A stretch of DNA of 64,000 bases, from contig JAJCZA010000018.1 of the NCBI GenBank assembly GCA_029262635.1, positions 47,527 through 111,526 on the forward strand, given 5' to 3'. The stretch is from Vampirovibrionales bacterium. Its GTDB lineage: Bacteria; Cyanobacteriota; Vampirovibrionia; Vampirovibrionales; Vampirovibrionaceae. This document shows positions 59,639 through 64,000 of the stretch, one piece after another. The notes beneath the pieces are model-generated. The model worked only from the letters and a program-made list of their open reading frames with translations. It was not told the origin of the DNA and made no database searches. Every line of letters begins with the position of its first letter. Positions within the stretch are counted from its first letter, which is position 1. The position numbers and the translations under genes are program-made.

Positions 59639-61222
59639 TTACTTGGATGAAGCCAACTGAGCAGGTCCGGCTTTGACCAAATGATCTACGTTAGCAAACT
59701 GCTTGAAGTTTTCGACAAACATTTGTGCCAACTTGTTGGCTTGTACGTCATAAGCCGATTTATCAGCCCATGTGCTTCGCGGATCCAATAACTCCGAAGG
59801 AACATCAGGGCAAGCTTTAGGGACCAGAATATTAAAAATTGGATGGATCTCAAACTCATTATTCTCTAGGGTTCCGTCCAGTGCCGCTGTAACCATGGCT
59901 CGGGTATAAGGAATGCTCATCCTTTTACCCAGACCATAAGGGCCGCCTTGCCAGCCGGTGTTGATGAGGTAGACGTTGGCATTATGTTCCTCAATCCTTT
60001 TTTTCAGAAGCTCGGCGTAAACCGCGGATGGGCGAGGCATGAAAGGGGCTCCAAAACATGTGGAAAAGGCTGCTTGCGGCTCGGTAATCCCTCGTTCAGT
60101 TCCTGCCAGCTTACTGGTGTAACCGCTAATAAAGTGATATTGAGCCTGTTCCTTCGTTAACTTGGCGATGGGTGGCATCACACCAAAAGCATCGGCTGTC
60201 AGAAAGATAACCGTACTGGGATGAGAAGCCTTGCCTTTAAGATCCACATTGGGAATATGGGTGATTGGATAGCCCACTCGGGTATTTTCCGTCAAGCGAT
60301 CGTTATCATAGTCAAATACCCGACTATCCGGATCCATAACAACATTCTCAGCCAGCGCCCCAAATCGGATAGCGTCCCAGATTTCGGGTTCGTTTTCCTT
60401 TGAAAGCTTAATTGCTTTGGCGTAGCAACCGCCTTCAAAGTTAAAAATGCCGTTATTGGACCAGCCATGTTCGTCATCGCCAATAAGGGTACGGTTTGGA
60501 TCGGCGGAAAGAGTGGTCTTTCCTGTTCCTGACAATCCAAAAAAGAGGGCTGAACGACCATCACGACCTACATTTGATGAGCAATGCATGGGAAAGACAT
60601 TATGATCAGGCATCATAAAATTCATGACCGTGAAAATGGATTTTTTCATTTCACCGCTGTACTGTGTGGCAGCAATAAGAACGATTTTCTTTTCCACATT
60701 GACCAGAATACCAGCTTCTGAGTTAACACCGTCAACAGCTGGGTCCAGTTTAAGGCCAGGGGCGCAAATCACTGTAAAGCCAGGCTTAAATGTTTTAAGC
60801 TGGTCCGTTGTGGGGCGGATAAACAGTTGATGGACAAACAAGTTTTGTGAGGCCAGCGTGTTAATAAAGCGAACAGGCAGGGCATATTGTTCATCCGCAC
60901 CCGCATAGCCATCAAAAATATAAACGTTACGCCCTTTGAGAAAATTTTTCATTTTTTCAAATATTTTGTTAAATGTGTCAGACGAAATCGGTTTGTTACT
61001 ATTGCTCCAATCCATTTTGTCGTGAATCTCTGGCGTATCGACAAAGAAGCGATCATGAGGAGAGCGTCCCGTGTATTTTCCTGTTTCAACGGAGAGGGCA
61101 CCAGATTCTGATAGAGAGCCTTCTTCATTAGCTAAAGCGGCTTCAATCAAGCTAGGAGCGGATAACTGATAGAATTGTTTACCTAATCCATCGAGTCCAA
61201 CATAGCCCGCATAATCTGTCAT
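59639..61222 (-). CDS. pckA: Phosphoenolpyruvate carboxykinase (ATP)
   Basis: PckA converts oxaloacetate and ATP to phosphoenolpyruvate, the entry to gluconeogenesis. The P-loop GLSGTGKTTLSADPNRTLIGDDEHGW near residue 230 is the ATP-type signature. SVETGKYTGRSPHDRF near the N-terminus and GYTSKLAGTERGITEPQAAFSTCFGAPF later are also typical. Length is 527. The gene stands alone between a terminator and a 136-bp leader. It suggests growth on amino acids or organic acids. Confidence 0.97.
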   Translation of the reverse strand: MTDYAGYVGLDGLGKQFYQLSAPSLIEAALANEEGSLSESGALSVETGKYTGRSPHDRFFVDTPEIHDKMDWSNSNKPISSDTFNKIFEKMKNFLKGRNVYIFDGYAGADEQYALPVRFINTLASQNLFVHQLFIRPTTDQLKTFKPGFTVICAPGLKLDPAVDGVNSEAGILVNVEKKIVLIAATQYSGEMKKSIFTVMNFMMPDHNVFPMHCSSNVGRDGRSALFFGLSGTGKTTLSADPNRTLIGDDEHGWSNNGIFNFEGGCYAKAIKLSKENEPEIWDAIRFGALAENVVMDPDSRVFDYDNDRLTENTRVGYPITHIPNVDLKGKASHPSTVIFLTADAFGVMPPIAKLTKEQAQYHFISGYTSKLAGTERGITEPQAAFSTCFGAPFMPRPSAVYAELLKKRIEEHNANVYLINTGWQGGPYGLGKRMSIPYTRAMVTAALDGTLENNEFEIHPIFNILVPKACPDVPSELLDPRSTWADKSAYDVQANKLAQMFVENFKQFANVDHLVKAGPAQLASSK

Positions 61223-61358
61223 AATGAGACATCTCCTTTACTCAAACAAAAATAAAACAGAAGCCTAAAAGGCTCTAAATCTAAATCATGACTTATCATA
61301 CCCCACACCAAAAGCCTACTTCAACTATTCATTTGGCTAAACGGCAGCATCGGCCTGA

Positions 61359-61724
61359 TTAAGCCAAATCGTCAATGATACTTTTCTGAAACTCGTTTGC
61401 TACCTTTAAGGCAGTCGCATTGGCTTCAAAAGCCTGTTGAGCAATAATCGTATTAATCTGTTCATCAATCAGGCTTGTTTGAGAAACAGCATAGGGGGTC
61501 GATAAAGGCTCTTGAACCAATGAACTTGACTCAATAATAGACTCAACACCACCACCCTGAAGTTCTTGTGATGTAACACGAGAGGGGATAAACTGGTCTG
61601 TATTAATATTGGCCGTATTATGTGTAGCAGAATGCAGACGCAAGTTAGCATCACGCAATCCACTGGCAGAAATAGAGAGCGCCGATGAATAAAAACCACC
61701 CACATTAATAATATCCATACTCAT
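61359..61724 (-). CDS. Small flagellar rod/hook-like protein (FlgC-type ends)
   Basis: The protein has the N-terminal axial-protein helix (SSALSISASGLRDANLRLHSATHNTANINTDQF) and the C-terminal rod motif (LIDEQINTIIAQQAFEANATALKVANEFQKSIIDDL), joined by only about 45 residues. It lacks the DNA-encoded middle domains of FlgF/FlgG. Likely starts are ATG 61724 or 61718; a GTG frame reaches 61811 with a plausible AAAGG site. It lies over 40 kb from the flagellar operon. It may be a rod subunit paralogue or a FlgC-like protein of its own. Confidence 0.75.
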   Translation of the reverse strand: MSMDIINVGGFYSSALSISASGLRDANLRLHSATHNTANINTDQFIPSRVTSQELQGGGVESIIESSSLVQEPLSTPYAVSQTSLIDEQINTIIAQQAFEANATALKVANEFQKSIIDDLA

Positions 61725-61897
61725 AGATATCGACAAAACCGAGATATTCTTTAGATTAAGACTGATACAGGTCAGCGTATCCGTAATGTTGGATTTTTGG
61801 GGGGCAGTCACATCTACCTTTTATCATCCGCCTACCCACTCTCCGCTTTAGAAAAATAATCATAATTAACCAAATTTGAACGAACGAGATTGTATTT

Positions 61898-62299
61898 TTA
61901 GCCTTGAATTTTTCCGAAAAATGTAATTTGGTAATGGCTGATTTCTAAATTTTCGCCTAGATTTATGGGTATCTTTTCAACCGCTCCCTCCGAAATATCG
62001 AGTATTTCACCTGTTTTCAGGTCAACAAAGTGATGGTGAGAAGAGCGATTCGCATCATACCGGGTTTTACCCGGCTCAATGGCAAGTTCTCGAATAACCT
62101 CTGCTTCAACCAGGGTTTTTAATGTATTGTAGACCGTTGCCTTGGAAAGGGGGACAGGAAGCTTATCCTGCACCCCCTCCAGAATTTCGTCGGCTGTTGG
62201 ATGGTTTGTTGTAGAGGCCAAGAGAAATTCAGTGATAACGACTCGCTGAGGTGTTGGCTTCACCCCAAAGGATTGTAGCAAATTATCGATCGGCTTCAT
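61898..62299 (-). CDS. perR: Fur-family peroxide regulator (PerR-like), cysteine-free
   Basis: The winged-helix domain (FGVKPTPQRVVITEFLLASTTNHPTADEILEGVQDKLPVPLSKATVYNTLKTLVEAEVI) and metal site (RYDANRSSHHHFVD) are of the Fur/PerR type. A His near residue 33 and the Asp and two His after it match the PerR regulatory ligands. The protein contains no cysteine, so the usual CxxC structural zinc site is absent. Catalase lies 12 bases upstream on the same strand, so it is probably the katA regulator and co-transcribed with it. Confidence 0.88.
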   Translation of the reverse strand: MKPIDNLLQSFGVKPTPQRVVITEFLLASTTNHPTADEILEGVQDKLPVPLSKATVYNTLKTLVEAEVIRELAIEPGKTRYDANRSSHHHFVDLKTGEILDISEGAVEKIPINLGENLEISHYQITFFGKIQG

Positions 62300-62311
62300 T
62301 GAATGAGACCC

Positions 62312-63763
62312 CTAAACGAGGACGGATGAAAAAGAAAGCGCTTTTTCAATCCGCTGGCCGTAATCTTCATCCGCCTTATAGAAATGCTTAAGCTGGTGTT
62401 TAATAATTTCAGTCGGAACACCCTTCATCGTACTTGCAATCGTATTTGCAAGTCGCTGCTTCTGGTCTTCAGAAAAGAGGCGGTACAGATTACCCGCTTG
62501 TGTATAATCATCGTTGCCTTCACGGTGGTTATATCGATCCGCCGAACCTGAAAGTGTTAAGGGCGGTTCTTTTGCTTCTGGTTTTTCAACGGAACCATCA
62601 AACGAGTTAGGCTCATAATTAATAGACCCTCCCCCATTGCCATCAAAGCGCATGGCACCATCGCGATAATGATTATGAACAGGGCACTTGGGTTTGTTCA
62701 CCGGCAAACTCTCATAATTAACCCCGATGCGGTACCGGTGGGCATCTGAATACGATGCAATCCTCATCTGAAGTACCTTGTCCGGTGAATGCCCAATCCC
62801 CGGAACGACATTTCCCGGCGAGAAGGCCGATTGCTCAACCTCAGCAAAGTAGTTTTCAGGATTACGGTTTAATTCCAGAATACCGATATCCATTAGAGGG
62901 TAGTCTTTATGAGGCCAGATCTTTGTTAAATCAAAAGGATCATAGGGTGTTTTTGCCACATCGGCTTCAGACATAATCTGAACTTTGACCGCCCATTTAG
63001 GATAATCTCCCTGTTCTATGCTCTCAAACAAGTCTCGTTGATGGCTTTCACGGTCTTGCCCAATCAGGTTATTGGCCTCTTCTTCCGTTAAGCACTGGAT
63101 GCCTTGCTGGGTTTTGAAATGAAATTTACACCAAAATCGTTCATTTTTTGAATTAATAAAACTGTAGGTATGACTCCCATACCCGTTGATGTGTCGGTAA
63201 CTTTTGGGAAGGCCCCGGTCTGAAAAAAGAATGGTAATTTGATGCAGACTTTCTGGAGACTTCGACCAAAAATCCCACATCGCCGTTGTGTTTCTCAGGT
63301 TTGTTTTTGGGTCTCTTTTCTGTGTATGGATAAAATCAGGAAATTTATACGGGTCTCTGATAAAAAATACGGGCGTATTATTGCCAACCAGATCCCAATT
63401 TCCATCACTCGTATAAAACTTTAAGGCAAACCCACGCACATCCCGTTCTGCATCTGCGGCTCCTTTTTCTCCGGCAACCGTGGAAAAACGCAGAAAGACA
63501 TCGGTCTTCTGACCCATCTGCGAGAATAAATCGGCTTTACTGTACGGAGTTATATCATGAGTCACCGTAAAGGTACCGTAAGCCCCGGAACCCTTCGCAT
63601 GAACCACACGTTCCGGAATACGCTCTCTATTAAAATGAGCATGTTTTTCAAATAATTGCCAGTCTTGCGCCAACAAGGGTCCCTGTGGCCCTGCCGTTAA
63701 TGAGTTCTGGTTATCCGAGACGGGCGCACCACTTGCTGTTGTGAGTGTTTCTTTTTTATTCAT
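62312..63763 (-). CDS. katA: Monofunctional heme catalase KatA
   Basis: KatA decomposes hydrogen peroxide. Family motifs are [20 protein letters not shown] with the catalytic His, [30 protein letters not shown], the distal Asn in [11 protein letters not shown], and the proximal Tyr in [17 protein letters not shown]. The start at ATG 63763 has GCGGAGAT seven bases upstream; a longer frame to 63787 runs into the operator palindrome. The size (483 residues) is the small-subunit clade. The perR gene follows. Confidence 0.96.
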   Translation of the reverse strand: MNKKETLTTASGAPVSDNQNSLTAGPQGPLLAQDWQLFEKHAHFNRERIPERVVHAKGSGAYGTFTVTHDITPYSKADLFSQMGQKTDVFLRFSTVAGEKGAADAERDVRGFALKFYTSDGNWDLVGNNTPVFFIRDPYKFPDFIHTQKRDPKTNLRNTTAMWDFWSKSPESLHQITILFSDRGLPKSYRHINGYGSHTYSFINSKNERFWCKFHFKTQQGIQCLTEEEANNLIGQDRESHQRDLFESIEQGDYPKWAVKVQIMSEADVAKTPYDPFDLTKIWPHKDYPLMDIGILELNRNPENYFAEVEQSAFSPGNVVPGIGHSPDKVLQMRIASYSDAHRYRIGVNYESLPVNKPKCPVHNHYRDGAMRFDGNGGGSINYEPNSFDGSVEKPEAKEPPLTLSGSADRYNHREGNDDYTQAGNLYRLFSEDQKQRLANTIASTMKGVPTEIIKHQLKHFYKADEDYGQRIEKALSFSSVLV

Positions 63764-63783
63764 AATAAAAATCTCCGCTTTGT

Positions 63784-63824
63784 ACAATATCTATATTTAG
63801 AGTAATTCTAAATATAGATATTGT
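63784..63824. promoter_or_regulatory. Perfect inverted repeat operator upstream of katA-perR
   Basis: ACAATATCTATATTTAGA (63784-63801) and its exact complement (63807-63824) flank the five-base spacer GTAAT. The centre TTTAGAGTAATTCTAAA resembles the 7-1-7 operator of Fur/PerR regulators. It overlaps the katA -10 and the end of the -35, so binding would block transcription. PerR autoregulation is the natural inference. Confidence 0.85.
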
Positions 63825-63827
63825 CAA
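63799..63827 (-). promoter_or_regulatory. katA promoter
   Basis: On the minus strand a consensus -35 TTGACA (63822-63827) is followed after 17 bases by TACTCT (63799-63804) as a weak -10. The operator palindrome lies over both. Confidence 0.55.
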
Positions 63828-63857
63828 CCCTCTTTTTTACACCTGCTTCTTAATTTT

Positions 63858-63887
63858 TTGGGTATTGCTAACTAAATAAGATATAAT
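63858..63887 (+). promoter_or_regulatory. Promoter of the transposase-like gene
   Basis: TTGGGT (63858-63863) and a consensus TATAAT (63882-63887) are separated by 18 bases and lie 33 bases before the start codon at 63920. An inverted repeat, CTCTA/TAGAG (63891-63909), lies between them and the start codon. Confidence 0.55.
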
Positions 63888-63919
63888 ATTCTCTAGGTGT
63901 TATTTAGAGGATAGAGACT

Positions 63920-64000
63920 ATGAATTGCCCTTGTTGTCAATCGAGTAAAAATGTTAAAGCCGGTTTTCAGAATAAAAAACAGAGAAGGAAGTGCAAGAAC
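63920..64000 (+). CDS. Start of a zinc-ribbon transposase-like protein (truncated by the window)
   Basis: Only 27 residues are visible: a start methionine, CPCC zinc-binding cysteines, a basic KAGFQNKKQRRK stretch, then a further cysteine (KCKN). The CxxC...QR(R/Y)KC pattern is typical of the N-terminal zinc ribbon of IS1-family InsA and related transposases. The rest is outside the window, so family and integrity cannot be judged. No inverted repeat or target duplication is verifiable. Confidence 0.55.
   Translation, partial: MNCPCCQSSKNVKAGFQNKKQRRKCKN

Noticed and set aside
61331..61369. Hairpin ATTTGGCT/AGCCAAAT at the end of the rod-like protein gene
   Set aside because: It has an open, 23-base loop and no T-run on the minus strand, so I do not call it a terminator.
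63891..63909. CTCTA/TAGAG inverted repeat before the transposase-like gene as an insertion-sequence end
   Set aside because: Only five-base arms, and no matching repeat can be checked because the element leaves the window.

Overview
The window is one dense, roughly 45 % GC bacterial chromosome segment, cut through a gene at each end. The gene content points to a flagellated diderm with diaminopimelate-type peptidoglycan. The evidence is flagellar P-ring and L-ring genes, a DapB, a MurE carrying the DNPR diaminopimelate-specificity motif, and an S-layer-homology (SLH) protein. The closest fit I can infer is a non-photosynthetic relative of Cyanobacteria (Vampirovibrionia/Melainabacteria). The cyanobacterial-style arginine dihydrolase supports this together with the SLH protein and the flagella, but no rRNA or marker phylogeny is available here, so the placement is an inference.

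Layout. 1-8.65 kb (+): a division and cell-wall cluster ftsI-murE-murC-murB-ddl-ftsQ-dapB. 8.65-10.56 kb (-): an arginine dihydrolase-like enzyme with an unusual domain order and a 2OG-Fe(II) oxygenase-like protein. 10.77-19.7 kb (+): a flagellar rod, ring and hook-associated operon (lytic transglycosylase-flgF-flgG-flgA-flgH-flgI-flgJ-flgM-like-flgN-flgK-flgL) ending in a strong hairpin. 19.8-25 kb (+): a secreted NTF2-like protein, lspA, rluD, a LapA-like protein, a P-loop NTPase and a sodium:solute symporter. 24.7-25.55 kb (-): a TPP riboswitch in front of an uncharacterised membrane protein. 25.67-30.7 kb (+): hemE-hemN-hemH-hemY, which covers uroporphyrinogen III to protoheme.

30.7-37.6 kb is accessory in character: a CHASE2 adenylate cyclase, a Flp-like pilin with a repeat tail, a solitary N6-adenine methyltransferase, a small hypothetical gene and a cysteine-free, NAG-repeat, harpin-like protein. 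37.97-42.5 kb (+): galE, a membrane protein, a MutY-Nudix fusion and an acyl-CoA ligase. 42.45-46.0 kb (-): a histidine kinase/response regulator pair followed by three small genes; the regulator has no canonical start codon. 46.2-47.8 kb: a glycosyltransferase and two paralogous tiny genes. 47.9-53.7 kb (-): SLH protein, TPR protein, a hypothetical gene, ROK glucokinase, ksgA and ispE. 53.8-59 kb: a DUF1573-cytochrome c fusion, a HEAT-repeat protein, nnrD/E and a SpoIID-like protein. 59.1-63.8 kb (-): a small protein, pckA, a detached rod-like flagellar protein, and katA-perR behind a perfect 41-bp palindromic operator. A zinc-ribbon transposase-like gene begins at the right edge.

The most unusual items are the TPP-riboswitch membrane protein, the rearranged LOR-ArgZ enzyme, the harpin-like NAG-repeat protein, the pilin with a PDGT repeat tail, and the response regulator that seems to start at AUU. 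I saw no tRNA, rRNA, CRISPR array or complete insertion sequence.
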